A stretch of DNA of 41,428 bases from an uncultured Pseudomonadota bacterium (GCA_903929455.1 CAIYVA010000029.1:1-41428), one strand, 5' to 3'; numbered from the stretch's first letter, positions 6,847 through 17,195 are shown. Notes: a model not told the origin generated them from the sequence alone. Translations and numbers: made by a program.

Positions 6847-8262
6847 TCAGTGGCGTTCAGATCGATAGTCAATGGATTGATCGCGCGCCACACCGGCGAC
6901 GACCGTGCTTTCGGTCCGTAGGCGAACCCACGTATACCAGCCGACACCGATGATGAGATAAGCGGCAAAGTACAAAGGAAACCGATCCAGTGGCGCTGCA
7001 GGACGCGGCCACACCGTTGATATCATTGGCGGAATCATGCACGCAATCGCTAGTATGGAAGCGCACAGGCTTGAGAAGGTCAGTTTTCCAATGCGCTTTA
7101 GGTAGGTGGGTGCTGCGACAGAGACTGCGACGTAGACCACCAAAAATCCATAGGTCGCTATCGTACTTAAGTTATTGAACACATCGAGCACAGTAGCGCC
7201 TTGCTGTAGTAGCGCGGCGGGTACCAAAAACACAATGAGTGAAGCTGCCGTCACCGCATGGTGCGGTGTGTCATTGGTGAGGTGGGCTTTGGCTAAGTGC
7301 GAATGAAAGATGCCATGCCGGCCCATGGTAAAAATAATACGTGCGCCCGCGCTGATACTGGCCAAAGTGCAGGCGAATAGACTGATGACAGCGCCCACCG
7401 AAATCAGCACGCCAAAGATGGGTTGGCCGATGCTGACCGACAGATCATTGAAGGGTGCTGTGCTCGCACTGAGCGAGGTGGGGAGGGCTTTGAAGCCGAG
7501 TACCGCGATGTAGGCTGTGACCATGAAAAAGAGCCCACTGATGATGGCCGATAAAATGACTGAGCGCGGGATGGTGCGCAGTGGATTACGCGCTTCTTCG
7601 CCCAACGTGGTCGCGCTCTCAAAGCCGACGTAACTGAAGAAAGCCAAAATCAGCCCGGCTTTAAGACCACTGAGATCGAGGTGTGTCAGGTTAAGTTGGG
7701 TGGTATCAAAGGCCGTGCCGCGTGCCTGTACGACGAGTGCGCCGAGTGCCAAGATCAGCGCCATCGAGGCCACTTCGAGTATCAGCATAACGCGTGTAGA
7801 TAAATTGACGTCCCGGTAGGCTGTCCACCAAGCAAGGCCAGAGCCTATGGCAAACAGGACTAAGGGTGGGGTATGCCAATGAAGGGCATCGAGCAGTAAG
7901 CCTGCGTAATTCACCGATCCTGCGAGCACTGCGGATGCAGTGAGCAGATAAGCCAAAATCAGGCACCAACCTGTGATGAAGCCGGCGTTCATGCCAAGAC
8001 CGCGGGTGACGTAAGAATAGAGAGAGCCGGGCGTCGCGGAGCGCTTGGCGAACTGATTGATGTTGGTGCCGACCAGAACCAGTCCGATGGTGGCGAATAA
8101 GTACGCGAGCCAAGTGGCGGGTCCAGCTGAGGCGAATACCAAGGGCACGATGACCGCTGGCGTCAGCGTCGGTGAGATATTGGCAACCGACTGTGACAAG
8201 GTCTCTGGGAAACTCAGGCAGGTGGCTCGTAGCCCGTAGTGACCTTTGCTGTCGATGCTCAT
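6847..8262 (-). CDS. APC-family amino acid permease
   Basis: A 471-residue amino acid / polyamine / organocation transporter with about 12 hydrophobic helices. Family signatures include the N-terminal SQSVANISPTLTPAVIVPLV, GSLYSYVTRGLG, the SYVGFESATTLGEEARNPLR stretch of helix 6, and IPRSVILSAIISGLFF. It probably imports an amino acid or amine by proton symport. The ATG at 8262 has AGAGGG five bases upstream; a TTG at 8265 is the only longer option. It sits between a cupin gene upstream (88-bp gap) and an MFS gene downstream, all on the minus strand. Confidence 0.85.
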   Translation of the reverse strand: MSIDSKGHYGLRATCLSFPETLSQSVANISPTLTPAVIVPLVFASAGPATWLAYLFATIGLVLVGTNINQFAKRSATPGSLYSYVTRGLGMNAGFITGWCLILAYLLTASAVLAGSVNYAGLLLDALHWHTPPLVLFAIGSGLAWWTAYRDVNLSTRVMLILEVASMALILALGALVVQARGTAFDTTQLNLTHLDLSGLKAGLILAFFSYVGFESATTLGEEARNPLRTIPRSVILSAIISGLFFMVTAYIAVLGFKALPTSLSASTAPFNDLSVSIGQPIFGVLISVGAVISLFACTLASISAGARIIFTMGRHGIFHSHLAKAHLTNDTPHHAVTAASLIVFLVPAALLQQGATVLDVFNNLSTIATYGFLVVYVAVSVAAPTYLKRIGKLTFSSLCASILAIACMIPPMISTVWPRPAAPLDRFPLYFAAYLIIGVGWYTWVRLRTESTVVAGVARDQSIDYRSERH

Positions 8263-8353
8263 CAATGCCCTCTGTGCTGTTTAGTGATGCGATAAACGGT
8301 GATGCTAGATGGGTAGAGCGACTGGCGAAGCGATCTGCGTCAGTCGCTGATCA

Positions 8354-8710
8354 TCAGTGCCCTAGACCAAACACATAATACTTTCGGATCGTTTCATGCA
8401 CCGTCCAAATACCCTCGGCGCCTGCTTCGACCACGAACACGTCGCCTGCTTTAAGCTCGACGGGAGCTTGTCCCTTGACGGCAATGGTGCAGCGTCCGGC
8501 CAGCAGATGGCAGTATTCCCATGCATCGTATTTGATGGACCATACGCCCGGGCTCGATTCCCAGATACCGGCGAGCAGCTGTCCATCGTCTGAGGTATGA
8601 AGATTCCATGTTTTGGTATGGGGGTCACCGCTGACCGCGGTACCCGGCCAAGGCGCATCGGTCTCTAAAGGTGCAGATAAGGTTTTGAAGTCGAGCACTC
8701 GATTGGCCAT
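8354..8710 (-). CDS. single-domain cupin protein (DUF861-like)
   Basis: A 118-residue beta-barrel cupin. The core EYCHLLAGRCTIAVKG, the turn LKAGDVFVVEAG and the aromatic tail WTVHETIRKYYVFGLGH are like the DUF861/Cupin_3 group (ureidoglycine aminohydrolase-like and EutQ-like proteins). The ATG at 8710 has AAGAG upstream. The frame remains open upstream to 9037, but that part is basic, low-complexity and without family similarity, so I exclude it. Its position before the APC permease suggests a role in metabolism of the imported amine or amino acid. Confidence 0.75.
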   Translation of the reverse strand: MANRVLDFKTLSAPLETDAPWPGTAVSGDPHTKTWNLHTSDDGQLLAGIWESSPGVWSIKYDAWEYCHLLAGRCTIAVKGQAPVELKAGDVFVVEAGAEGIWTVHETIRKYYVFGLGH

Positions 8711-9128
8711 GGATTTCTCTTGGGTTGTTTGGTCTTTAAAAAAAATAAAAATGTGATGTGTTTGCACCGCATTAACGTCGTTGACGGTATCGCGTCGGGG
8801 ACCAGAGATCAACCGCGCTTGCTCGTTTATAAGACGAGTGCGCGCAGTGAGTCGCAGGCTTGCTGAGCGCTTGATGGAAGGCGCCGGCGCTGAGTCCCTA
8901 CGCGGTGCGTTCATCGGCTGATGGGGTGTGTGATCCGACTGTGCGCGGGGGCGCTTTTTGGGTGGGCGAGGTGATCGGCATCGAATCGGACGTCGCTTGC
9001 TCACGGGTTTGTAACCAAGGAGGCATGTCATCGGCACACAATAAAGTCTTAAACTATTGATTTATATGAAAATCTGAGTTACCGATAACGCCATTGCCGC
9101 GCCATCACGCCTTTTCGAGCATCCGCCG
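8711..9128. other. non-coding upstream region of the cupin and pstS genes
   Basis: A divergent intergenic region. The minus-strand frame continuing upstream of the cupin has an implausible Pro/Arg/Ser-rich composition. An A/T-rich run at about 8735-8760 may be part of the cupin promoter. I see no RNA gene or repeat. Confidence 0.5.
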
Positions 9129-9162
9129 CTGTTATCTGTCCGTCACAGTGCGTGCATAAAAT
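9129..9162 (+). promoter_or_regulatory. Pho box and -10 element for pstS
   Basis: CTGTTATCTGTCCGTCAC (9129-9146) matches 13 of 18 positions of the PhoB-box consensus (two CTGTCA-type half sites at 11-bp spacing). TAAAAT (9157-9162) follows at the distance expected when PhoB replaces the -35 contact. It lies about 90 bp before the pstS ATG, predicting induction by phosphate starvation. Confidence 0.65.
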
Positions 9163-9251
9163 AACGGTTCGACACGGGGATTTCTCGGCTCCGTTGGTGG
9201 TTGGGTCTGGTTCCCTTTCCTTTTAAATAATCAACTCAGAGGCAAAAGTTT

Positions 9252-10268
9252 ATGCGTACCTCTTTTGGGCGGATCGTGATCATGATGGCGATGGGCACAC
9301 TGGCCTCATCTAGCGTGTTGGCTGAAGGTCGGGATGTGATCAAGGTCGTCGGATCGTCGACGGTTTACCCATTCTCGAGCGTCGTAGCCGAGCACTTTGG
9401 TAAGGGTGGGAAGTACAAGACACCCGTGGTTGAATCAAACGGAACCGGCGGTGGTTTTAAGTTATTTTGCGCCGGCGTTGGCATCGACACGCCGGACATT
9501 AATGATGCCTCGAGACCCATCACAGATTCTGAGAAGAAGACCTGTGAGGCCAATGGGGTCGGGCGTGTGGATGAGCTCACCATTGGTTTCGACGGTATTG
9601 TATTGGCGCAAGCCAAAGGTGGTAAGGCATTCGATGTGACCTTAGAGCAGCTCTACAGAGCCGTGGCTAAGACGGTAACAGTAGACGGCAAACTCGTTCC
9701 AAATCCTTATAAGAGTTGGAGTGACATTGATGCTGCCCTACCAAAACGCCCGATTTCTGTATTAGGACCAGCCACCAACCACGGTACACGGGACGCGTTC
9801 GTAGAATTGGTTATGAATGTCGGATGCGATTATTCCGCTGTTATTAAAGCCCTGCCTGCTGATGAAAAGAAGAAAACCTGTGGCACGATGCGTGAGGACG
9901 GTGCGTGGACCGACGTATCGGAAGATTACGCGCTGATCATGGGAAAAATTAAGAACGACAAAACGGCTGTCGCTGCATTCACATTTTCCTATCTCGACCA
10001 AAACCGTGAAAAAATTCAGGCTGCCAAGATTAACGGTGTGGCGCCTTCGGTCGAGACGATTGCATCTGGTCAGTATCCGATCTCGAGGCCTTTATTTATC
10101 TATGTAAAGCATGCGCACATCGCATCGGTGCCTGGCATGGCAGATTTCGTACGGGAGTACGTCAGCGAAAAAGCGGCGGGTAAAGATGGCTATTTGGAAG
10201 AAAAAGGATTGATTGCATCACCGACTAAGCTGCTAAAAGCGCAGCAGGCGATTGCTAAGACCCTGTAA
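9252..10268 (+). CDS. pstS: phosphate-binding periplasmic protein, PstS-like
   Basis: A 338-residue substrate-binding protein of a phosphate ABC importer. A Sec signal ends near residue 24 (SSSVLA|E). The phosphate-loop motif IKVVGSSTVYPFSSVVAEHF and the later SNGTGGGFKLF, DINDASRPI and NHGTRDAFVELV segments are those of PstS-type proteins; four Cys could form disulfides. The start has GAGGCAAAAG upstream. No pstC, pstA or pstB follows: the gene is monocistronic and ends at a strong terminator, so the permease genes must be elsewhere. The upstream Pho box supports the assignment. Confidence 0.88.
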   Translation: MRTSFGRIVIMMAMGTLASSSVLAEGRDVIKVVGSSTVYPFSSVVAEHFGKGGKYKTPVVESNGTGGGFKLFCAGVGIDTPDINDASRPITDSEKKTCEANGVGRVDELTIGFDGIVLAQAKGGKAFDVTLEQLYRAVAKTVTVDGKLVPNPYKSWSDIDAALPKRPISVLGPATNHGTRDAFVELVMNVGCDYSAVIKALPADEKKKTCGTMREDGAWTDVSEDYALIMGKIKNDKTAVAAFTFSYLDQNREKIQAAKINGVAPSVETIASGQYPISRPLFIYVKHAHIASVPGMADFVREYVSEKAAGKDGYLEEKGLIASPTKLLKAQQAIAKTL

Positions 10269-10286
10269 GGGTGACGTGATGATTTG

Positions 10287-10316
10287 AAGGATGCGTGCAC
10301 GTTGGCACGCATCCTT
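10287..10316 (+). terminator. rho-independent terminator of pstS
   Basis: A perfect 12-bp stem, AAGGATGCGTGC (10287-10298) with GCACGCATCCTT (10305-10316), with a 6-base loop and a T-rich tail (TTCTGTTT), 18 bp after the pstS stop. Confidence 0.85.
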
Positions 10317-10357
10317 CTGTTTGGCGACGCTCCACTAAACTAACGCGGCCCCGTTCT

Positions 10358-11176
10358 TTAGTGCGCCGCCTTGTCCTCTAGCGGGAAGGTCGCGGCACCA
10401 CCTGACTCCAAGGCGCGTCCATCCGATGGTGCGGCCGCGGCTGCTGGTGTGGGCTGTGGCGTGTCGCGTGTCGGTGAGGCGCTCTTCGTGTTCGTTGTTG
10501 CCACCGTTACACGATCCAGTTTCTGTAAGAGTGCGCGTGCGGCGGCAGGCGTGCTAGGGCCGTTTGGCGCCATAATCTCAGAACCTAAGATACCGGGATG
10601 CTGGTAAAAGCTTGCATTGGCGGATCCGTCGATGGTGATGATGCTGCCATCAATGGATACACCGGCGAACAGTCCTTTAGACCGCGAGTAGCAGTAGACC
10701 TCTGATAGTCCGATGTCGGTTGCTGCAGAGGCTTGGCGGCCGACGGGGCCGGTCGCCACCGACGCATCTACGCCTAAGGTGAGTTTGCCGCCAGTAATGC
10801 CTTCTAGGCTTCTACGGGTGGTGAAAATCAGGATGATATCGCTGGTCTGGATGCCTGCCTGCCAGCCGATGCTGCCGCCAGCCATGTTAATGAAAACGGG
10901 GTTGCCCCAGTGTCCATTGGGATTCCGTGCTGAGAGGACGCCTTTGCCGCCCCGGCCGCCAAATACCAGTCCGACCTTAACGACCGTAGGCAATATGGCA
11001 ATGCCTTCTGCGCGCTGCAGTAGCCAGTTAGGAACAGACAGGTCTGGCATCGATTGGGTCTCGCCCAATACGCCGGTGGCGTCCGCCAGTCTGGCGTCTT
11101 CACGAGGACCTGCAAAGGCGCTGGCGGAGAGGGTGAGGCACAAAGCGGCAGTGATGAGGCGACGATGAATCAACAT
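10358..11176 (-). CDS. secreted SYLF-domain (lipid-binding) protein
   Basis: A 272-residue protein with a Sec signal (1-22, ending AFA) followed by a SYLF/Ysc84-type domain: AEGIAILPTVVKVGLVFGGRGGKGVL, GSIGWQAGIQTSDIILIF, then the SEVYCYSRSKGLFAGVSIDG segment. SYLF domains bind membranes or phosphoinositides in eukaryotes; the bacterial role is unclear. A low-complexity Pro/Ala/Thr tail occupies about 220-272. The ATG at 11176 has AGGGAG upstream; earlier in-frame starts lack one. Confidence 0.85.
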   Translation of the reverse strand: MLIHRRLITAALCLTLSASAFAGPREDARLADATGVLGETQSMPDLSVPNWLLQRAEGIAILPTVVKVGLVFGGRGGKGVLSARNPNGHWGNPVFINMAGGSIGWQAGIQTSDIILIFTTRRSLEGITGGKLTLGVDASVATGPVGRQASAATDIGLSEVYCYSRSKGLFAGVSIDGSIITIDGSANASFYQHPGILGSEIMAPNGPSTPAAARALLQKLDRVTVATTNTKSASPTRDTPQPTPAAAAAPSDGRALESGGAATFPLEDKAAH

Positions 11177-11312
11177 GCGTAACTCCCTGGGGGTGGTCTG
11201 GGGCGTGATCTTGCTGAGTAAAGACTCGAAGTGCCCTGGATGGTTCCCTATCATAACAGTCCGAGGGTCATTTTCCTGCTGGGCTACGTCGGTCAGCATT
11301 CGTCTTGACGCG

Positions 11313-12242
11313 TTAAGCGGACGCCGCCGGGAGTCTCTTTTGACCCATCTCTAGATTTAAGATGCCGGCAACGATTAGCGCCATGCCTAGCCATTGGGGT
11401 GTGGTGAGGTGCTCATCGAGTAGCCAGGTGCCCAGGAACACGGTGACGGGTGGTCCGATCGTGCTCATGATGGAGGCGCGCGGCGCGCCTAATCGGCGTA
11501 CCCCTTCCGCCATGGCGAGCATCGGTACGACGGTACTAAACACCACCAGACAGGCCATCAGCACGCTACCCCGTGTATTCCACACCTGTACGGTCGCATC
11601 GGTGACCATAAAAAAGTGACCGACTAGGCAGCCTGTGGATGCCAATAGCGCAACAAATGTGAAGGCAATACTGCCGATGCGTGGTGTGTAGCGGGCACTC
11701 ACCAGATAATAGGTTGCCGAGGTAAGTGCGGTGGCAAGGACAAGCCCCGCGCCAGCGAGGTTTCCCTTAAGAACAGTCATGTCTAAGCCCGTCACCACCA
11801 TTAAAATGCCGGCATACGTTAGGAGCAAAGCGATCAGTACATGCGGTGCAGGTCGCTCACGGTAGATCAACGAATGCAGAATAACGATCATGGATGGATA
11901 GGAGAACAGCAGAACGCGCTCAACACTGGCGTGTATCAGTAGTAGCGCCTTGAAATCCATCACTGCGCCGATGTAATAGCAGAATATTCCTGCGAGGGCT
12001 GCTGCCAAGACAGCTTGGCTGCTGAGTGACTTCAGCGTCTTCCAGCCAATGGCATGGATTGCCCAGAGGGCCACAATCGGCAGCGCAAAGAAGGTGCGTG
12101 TCGTCAACACCGCATTCACGCTCCACCCATCCGCATACAGCAGCTTGGCGAACACGCCTTTTGCAGCGAAGCCTGCGGCGCCTATCATCGTAAAAAAAAT
12201 ACCGAGCACTACGTCGCTGCGGGCTCCCGCTAGGCGTTTCAT
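11313..12242 (-). CDS. EamA/DMT-family transporter
   Basis: A 309-residue member of the drug/metabolite transporter superfamily with ten hydrophobic helices in two EamA repeats. The first includes FSYPSMIVILHSLIYRERP; the second ends LGMALIVAGILNLEMGQ. The substrate is unknown (exporters of amino acids or metabolites are common). The ATG at 12242 overlaps the TGA of the upstream nitroreductase (ATGA), implying translational coupling. Confidence 0.85.
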   Translation of the reverse strand: MKRLAGARSDVVLGIFFTMIGAAGFAAKGVFAKLLYADGWSVNAVLTTRTFFALPIVALWAIHAIGWKTLKSLSSQAVLAAALAGIFCYYIGAVMDFKALLLIHASVERVLLFSYPSMIVILHSLIYRERPAPHVLIALLLTYAGILMVVTGLDMTVLKGNLAGAGLVLATALTSATYYLVSARYTPRIGSIAFTFVALLASTGCLVGHFFMVTDATVQVWNTRGSVLMACLVVFSTVVPMLAMAEGVRRLGAPRASIMSTIGPPVTVFLGTWLLDEHLTTPQWLGMALIVAGILNLEMGQKRLPAASA

Positions 12243-12922
12243 GGTTGAGGTTTGTCCACATGCCATGTGGTGAATGTGTCTGTATCGATGCGCTCAGGGC
12301 GATATTGATTAACAATCGCATTGCGATCCGCATAGCCGAGTGACATGCCGCACACCAAGGTGAGTTCGAGTGGTATCTGTAGATGCGCTTTGATGATCCG
12401 GTGGAACGGTAGCCAAGCGGCTTGGGGGCAGGTTGCGAGACCATGTCCTTGCGCAGCGAGCATCACCGACTGAATGAACATGCCGGTGTCGAGCCAACTG
12501 CCGACACTGAGTTTGGGGTCAAGGAAAAAAAATAGGCCCACTGGCGCGTCGAAGAAGCAGAAGTTACGAAGCTCCTGAGCCTGCGAGCGGATGTGATCGC
12601 CTTTGACGATTCCGAGCGTACCGTACAGACCCCAACCGCAGGCGCGGCGGCGGCCGATATAAGGCTCATACCATGTCGATGGATAGTAGGTGTACTCGGG
12701 GTGGTGCTCGGCGGAGGGCTGTGTCGCTGCTAGGGTGACGGCATCGGCAATGGTATTTCGCGCAGTGCCTTGAGTGACGTGTACTTGCCACGGCTGAATG
12801 TTGCTCCCGCTCGGTGCAAAGCGGGCGGCATCCAAAATAGCGGCCACCGTAGCCTTAGGCACTGCGTCAGGCAAAAATGCGCGCGTCGAGCCGCGACTGG
12901 TCAGGGCCTTGATGACATCCAT
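12239..12922 (-). CDS. nitroreductase-family flavoprotein
   Basis: A 227-residue FMN-dependent NAD(P)H oxidoreductase. The N-terminal SRGSTRAFLPDAVPK and AARFAPSGSNIQPWQVHV are the FMN-binding signatures; the C-terminal QSVMLAAQGHGLATCPQA and LVCGMSLGYAD complete the fold. Family members reduce nitroaromatics, quinones or enoyl groups; the physiological substrate is not apparent. It is the first gene of a two-gene operon with the downstream EamA exporter, which could remove its product. It is divergent from ppc (179-bp gap). Confidence 0.9.
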   Translation of the reverse strand: MDVIKALTSRGSTRAFLPDAVPKATVAAILDAARFAPSGSNIQPWQVHVTQGTARNTIADAVTLAATQPSAEHHPEYTYYPSTWYEPYIGRRRACGWGLYGTLGIVKGDHIRSQAQELRNFCFFDAPVGLFFFLDPKLSVGSWLDTGMFIQSVMLAAQGHGLATCPQAAWLPFHRIIKAHLQIPLELTLVCGMSLGYADRNAIVNQYRPERIDTDTFTTWHVDKPQP

Positions 12923-13101
12923 GGAAATCGTTCCTGTCGCTCAGAGCGCTCAAAAATCCGTGATAACGCAGCCGACACATGGCGGTTACGGCTGTTATTT
13001 TCGCACAAAATGCAGGCGCAGACGCGCCTATGCGACAGGCTGATGAGCCTTTGCCTGATATGATGTGCCATCGCTTTGCAGCCTGTTGGATCCGCTGACC
13101 C

Positions 13102-15819
13102 ATGTATCGTCACAACATCAAGTTTCCGGTCAAAGATGAGCCCTTACGAGACGATGTGCACGCCTTAGGCGCGCTGGTCGGGGAAATTTTACTGGAGCAA
13201 TGTGGCACGGAGTGTTTTGAGCGCGTAGAGGGTGATCGCGTTGCTGCCATTCGTCGTCGGGACGGGGAGCCGGGTGGTGAAGCCGAGTTATTAGCCCGAA
13301 CCGTGGGTCGCGAGCCTGGTCAGGCGCGCGACTTGGTGAGAGCGTTCTCCACTTGGTTTCAGGTCGTGAATCTAGCGGAGAAAGTGCACCGCATCCGGCG
13401 TCGACGTGAGTACCTCAATCAATCTAATCAGCCACAGCCCGGTGGCTTAGAGGAGGCGCTGGCGTTGATGGCAGCGGATGGGGTGTCGCGGGCCGATCTC
13501 GACCACATGTTGGCATCATTGATGATCTATCCGGTGTTTACCGCGCATCCGACTGAATCGACGCGCCGCACCATTCTACGTAAGCAGCAGCGAGTGACGG
13601 ATCTGTTGTTGGATCGGTTAGATCCTTCGATGACGCCGATGGAGCGTCGCGCGACGTGGGAGCAGATTCGTACAGAGATCACCTCAGGTTGGCAAACCGA
13701 GGAGCATCCGCGCAATCGTTTGACGGTTGACGATGAGCGTGAGCACGTGTTGTTTTTCTTAGCTGAGATTTTGTATCGCTTGGTGCCTGGCTTTTATGAA
13801 AACCTAGCGTCCGCCATTGAGAGTCACTTTAAAATGCCGGTCGTGGTGAGTGAACTACCAAAGATCCTGCGTTTTGGTTCATGGGTCGGTGGCGATATGG
13901 ATGGATCACCCGACGTACATGCGAAGGTGATTCGTGAGACCTTGCAACGCCAACATGTGGTGATTCTAAAAAACTACGTCGCAGAGATCGAGCGGCTCGG
14001 CGAGCGGTTATCGCAAAGCGCGAGTCGGGCCGGGGTGTCTCGTGCCTTGCAGGCGCGCATCAATCAGTATGTTGCCGCGCTACCAGAAGCGCGTGAAAGC
14101 GCGCCAGCACGCCATGACTCCATGCCCTATCGACAGTTTTGTGCACAAATTGTAGTGATGCTGCGAAACACCCATGAAGGGCTTCCGCACCGTTATGAGT
14201 CGGCAGCGCAGCTGGCGGCTGATCTGAAGTTAATGGCAGACAGTTTGGCTGCGCATCGTGGTGATCACGCCGGCTTATTTTATGTTCATCGTTTGTTGCG
14301 TCGTCTGGATACCTTTCAGTTTTATCTAGCGACGCTGGATGTTCGTCAGCATGCAGACGTACATCGATCTGTGGTTGGGCAAGGTCTTGGTGATCCGTTG
14401 TTTGCAACGCGCACATCTGCAGAGCGGCTAGAGCGACTGCGTGTGGCGCTCGAGAAAGATGAACCGCCCAGCGAAACGTTGGACGCTGCGGGGCGACGCT
14501 GCTTGGCGGTTTTCGAGCAGATGATGCAGTGTTGTCATCGTTATGGCAGGGAAGCCATCGGTGATTATGTGATCAGTGGCGCTGAAGCGGCCGATGACGT
14601 GTTGGCTGTCCTGTTGTTGGCGCGTTGGGCCGATATTATCGATAAAAGCACCGGTCAGGTGCCGATAGACATCACGCCTTTGATTGACTCCATGAGTGCG
14701 TTGGCTGATAGCGCTGTGACCATGCAGTCGTTGTTTGCAGAGCCGTGTTATCAGCGTCACTTGCAGGCGCGTGATCGTAAGCAGCGCGTGATGGTTGGCT
14801 ATGGCACCAGCAAAGAGGGCGGATTAATGGCCTCGCGCTGGGCTTTGTATCAAGCGCAGGAACAAATGTCTGCAGTCGCCACTGCAGAATCGGTCGCGCT
14901 TACCATTGCGCATGGCCGCGTGAGTGCGACCAGTCGTGGTACCAGTCGAGTGGCGACGCTGTTTAAATCCTCACCGCCCGGTAGTTTTTCGGGTGTGTTG
15001 CGCGCCACTGAACAGGGCGATGTGATTCACCAGCATTACGTATTACGACCGATCGCCATGCGTAGCTTAGAGCAAGCCTTTGGGGCAGCGAGTCAGGCGC
15101 TCGTGAGTCGTGCCCCGCGAGCGGTGCGAGCGCCGGCGTGGGTTGAGGCATTCACGGTCTTGAGTCGGGTAAGCGCACAGGCCTATCGAAGCCGAGTGCA
15201 CGAGGCGCCAGGATTTTTTGAGTATTTTCGCGCGGCAACTCCGATTGATGTGATTGAGCGCATGCAGATCGGTTCGCGTCCCACGGCCCGTTCCGGCCGT
15301 CTGGGTATGGATGCGTTGAGGGCGGTGCCCTTTGGTTTTGCGTGGAGCCAGAGTCGGCATTTCCTGTCGGGGTGGTTTGGGGTGGGTACTGGGTTGGATG
15401 CGGTGGCGTCCGGCGTAGGCGTTACTGTTTTACAGGCCATGATGATCGAGGTCCCTCTGTTCGTTACCTTGTTCGACGAGGTGGAATACAGCTTGGCAGT
15501 CGCTGATATGCCGATTGCTGCTTGGTATGCGCAATTAGCGCCACCTGAGCAGCAGCATCATTTCGCGGCGATCTTGGGCGAATATCAGCGCACTCGAGAC
15601 TGGGTGCTTAGGCTTCGTGGTGAGCGCGCGCTATTGGATGTGGATACGGGTATTCAGCGCGCCATGAAGCTTCGAAATCCGTATATCGATCCAATGCATC
15701 TCATGCAAATCGATTTATTGCGTCGCTGGCGCGCGGTCGACTGTCCGGTAGGCGATATGCAAGAGGCATTAATTGCCAGTGTCGGCGGGATCTCGCAGGG
15801 TTTACAAGCGACCGGTTGA
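13102..15819 (+). CDS. ppc: phosphoenolpyruvate carboxylase
   Basis: Carboxylates PEP with bicarbonate to oxaloacetate, replenishing the TCA cycle. The 905 residues are of normal length. Catalytic His149 lies in VFTAHPTES, the GYGTSKEGG stretch lies near 570, and the C-terminus ends in the conserved -TG. It stops only 5 bases before the convergent sdaA stop (15825), leaving no room for separate terminators, so the transcripts must overlap. Confidence 0.96.
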   Translation: MYRHNIKFPVKDEPLRDDVHALGALVGEILLEQCGTECFERVEGDRVAAIRRRDGEPGGEAELLARTVGREPGQARDLVRAFSTWFQVVNLAEKVHRIRRRREYLNQSNQPQPGGLEEALALMAADGVSRADLDHMLASLMIYPVFTAHPTESTRRTILRKQQRVTDLLLDRLDPSMTPMERRATWEQIRTEITSGWQTEEHPRNRLTVDDEREHVLFFLAEILYRLVPGFYENLASAIESHFKMPVVVSELPKILRFGSWVGGDMDGSPDVHAKVIRETLQRQHVVILKNYVAEIERLGERLSQSASRAGVSRALQARINQYVAALPEARESAPARHDSMPYRQFCAQIVVMLRNTHEGLPHRYESAAQLAADLKLMADSLAAHRGDHAGLFYVHRLLRRLDTFQFYLATLDVRQHADVHRSVVGQGLGDPLFATRTSAERLERLRVALEKDEPPSETLDAAGRRCLAVFEQMMQCCHRYGREAIGDYVISGAEAADDVLAVLLLARWADIIDKSTGQVPIDITPLIDSMSALADSAVTMQSLFAEPCYQRHLQARDRKQRVMVGYGTSKEGGLMASRWALYQAQEQMSAVATAESVALTIAHGRVSATSRGTSRVATLFKSSPPGSFSGVLRATEQGDVIHQHYVLRPIAMRSLEQAFGAASQALVSRAPRAVRAPAWVEAFTVLSRVSAQAYRSRVHEAPGFFEYFRAATPIDVIERMQIGSRPTARSGRLGMDALRAVPFGFAWSQSRHFLSGWFGVGTGLDAVASGVGVTVLQAMMIEVPLFVTLFDEVEYSLAVADMPIAAWYAQLAPPEQQHHFAAILGEYQRTRDWVLRLRGERALLDVDTGIQRAMKLRNPYIDPMHLMQIDLLRRWRAVDCPVGDMQEALIASVGGISQGLQATG

Positions 15820-15824
15820 GACGA

Positions 15825-17195
15825 TCAGCATTCCGGGACATTGACCGCGAGACCACCCTGCGAGGTCTCTTTGTAAATAGAGGACATGTCCTCGCCCGTT
15901 TGTCGCATGGTGGCAATGACTTGATCTAGGGATACTTTGTGCGTGCCGTCGCCATGCATCGCGAGGCGAGCGGCATTGATGGCTTTGACAGAGCCCATCG
16001 CATTGCGTTCGATGCAGGGGATCTGTACTAGACCTGCGATGGGATCGCAGGTCAGGCCGAGATTGTGTTCCATGCCAATCTCAGCGGCATTCTCAATGTG
16101 CTCATTGCTGCCATTCAGTGCAGCCACTAGCCCCGCAGCAGCCATAGAGCAGGCAACGCCCACCTCACCTTGGCAGCCCATTTCCGCACCTGAGATCGAT
16201 GCGTTTTTCTTATACAACATGCCGATGGCCGCACTGACCAGCAGGAAGCGAATCATGCCCTCATCCGAGGCGCTAGGCTCGAAACGCCGGTAGTAGGCCA
16301 GTACCGCTGGAATGATGCCCGCTGCGCCGTTGGTAGGAGCCGTGACCACTCGCCCCCCTGCGGCATTTTCCTCGTTTACCGCGAGGGCGTAGGCGTTGAC
16401 CCAGTCCATCGCGTACATCGGCGAGCCCGGATTAGCTTCCATCAGTAGTTTACTTAGCTTCGGTGCGCGACGACGGACTTTGAGTACGCCTGGGAGAATG
16501 CCTTCCGCTGCGAAACCGCGTTCCATGCACGATTGCATGACGTGCCAGAGCTTCATTAGATGCGCGATCGTTTGTTCTTTCGGTCTAAACGCGTTTTCGT
16601 TGGCCATGACTAGCTCATGCAGTGCCAAGCCATGGGCATTGGCAATACTCAGTAGCTCGGTGCCAGAGTTAAAGTCATAAGGGATCGTTACTTTTGCGCC
16701 AACCGCTGAGGGCGCGTTGATTTCATCTGCGCGCGCGATAAATCCGCCCCCAAGGGAGTAATACTCTTCGCGTAGTAAAACGTGATTGTTGGCATCCAAC
16801 GCGGTAAAGCGCATACCGTTAGAGTGGTGCGGTAAGGTTTGATCGCGATGCCAAAGCACATCCATCGGCTCATCAAACGGTATGAGCTTTTCGCCGGCTA
16901 GCAGCAGTTGTCTCACGTGCCGAATGCGCTGTAGCGTCGGTTCGACCAAGGTGGGATCTAACTCGTCCGGCGCATGGCCCTCAAGGCCGAGTAAAATAGC
17001 CAAATCGGTGCAATGTCCGCGGCCCGTGAGGGCTAGCGAGCCGTACAGTTGAGCGCCCACCTTGGCCGTGCGCTCGAGTAATCCTTGCTCGCGCAGTGTG
17101 TGCGCAAAACGCCGAGCCGCATTCATTGGGCCCATGGTATGCGAGCTGGAGGGGCCGATGCCGATTTTGAAAATATCGAGAACGCTGAGTGTCAT
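15825..17195 (-). CDS. sdaA: L-serine ammonia-lyase, single-chain, iron-sulfur type
   Basis: Deaminates L-serine to pyruvate and ammonia with a [4Fe-4S] cluster. The 456 residues contain the N-terminal [16 protein letters not shown] motif of the beta domain and the alpha-domain [20 protein letters not shown]. Cluster cysteines are visible in [13 protein letters not shown] and IPCIERN. The length is that of the fused single-chain form. The start codon is 22 bp from a perfect 12-bp palindrome (17217-17228). Confidence 0.95.
   Translation of the reverse strand: MTLSVLDIFKIGIGPSSSHTMGPMNAARRFAHTLREQGLLERTAKVGAQLYGSLALTGRGHCTDLAILLGLEGHAPDELDPTLVEPTLQRIRHVRQLLLAGEKLIPFDEPMDVLWHRDQTLPHHSNGMRFTALDANNHVLLREEYYSLGGGFIARADEINAPSAVGAKVTIPYDFNSGTELLSIANAHGLALHELVMANENAFRPKEQTIAHLMKLWHVMQSCMERGFAAEGILPGVLKVRRRAPKLSKLLMEANPGSPMYAMDWVNAYALAVNEENAAGGRVVTAPTNGAAGIIPAVLAYYRRFEPSASDEGMIRFLLVSAAIGMLYKKNASISGAEMGCQGEVGVACSMAAAGLVAALNGSNEHIENAAEIGMEHNLGLTCDPIAGLVQIPCIERNAMGSVKAINAARLAMHGDGTHKVSLDQVIATMRQTGEDMSSIYKETSQGGLAVNVPEC

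Noticed and set aside
8711-9037. N-terminal extension of the cupin protein or a separate gene
   Set aside because: The open frame is Pro/Arg/Ser-rich with no domain look, and a good ribosome site sits at the internal ATG 8710.
12867-13103. Small genes between the nitroreductase and ppc
   Set aside because: Several overlapping frames in both directions with no ribosome site; this is the divergent promoter region.
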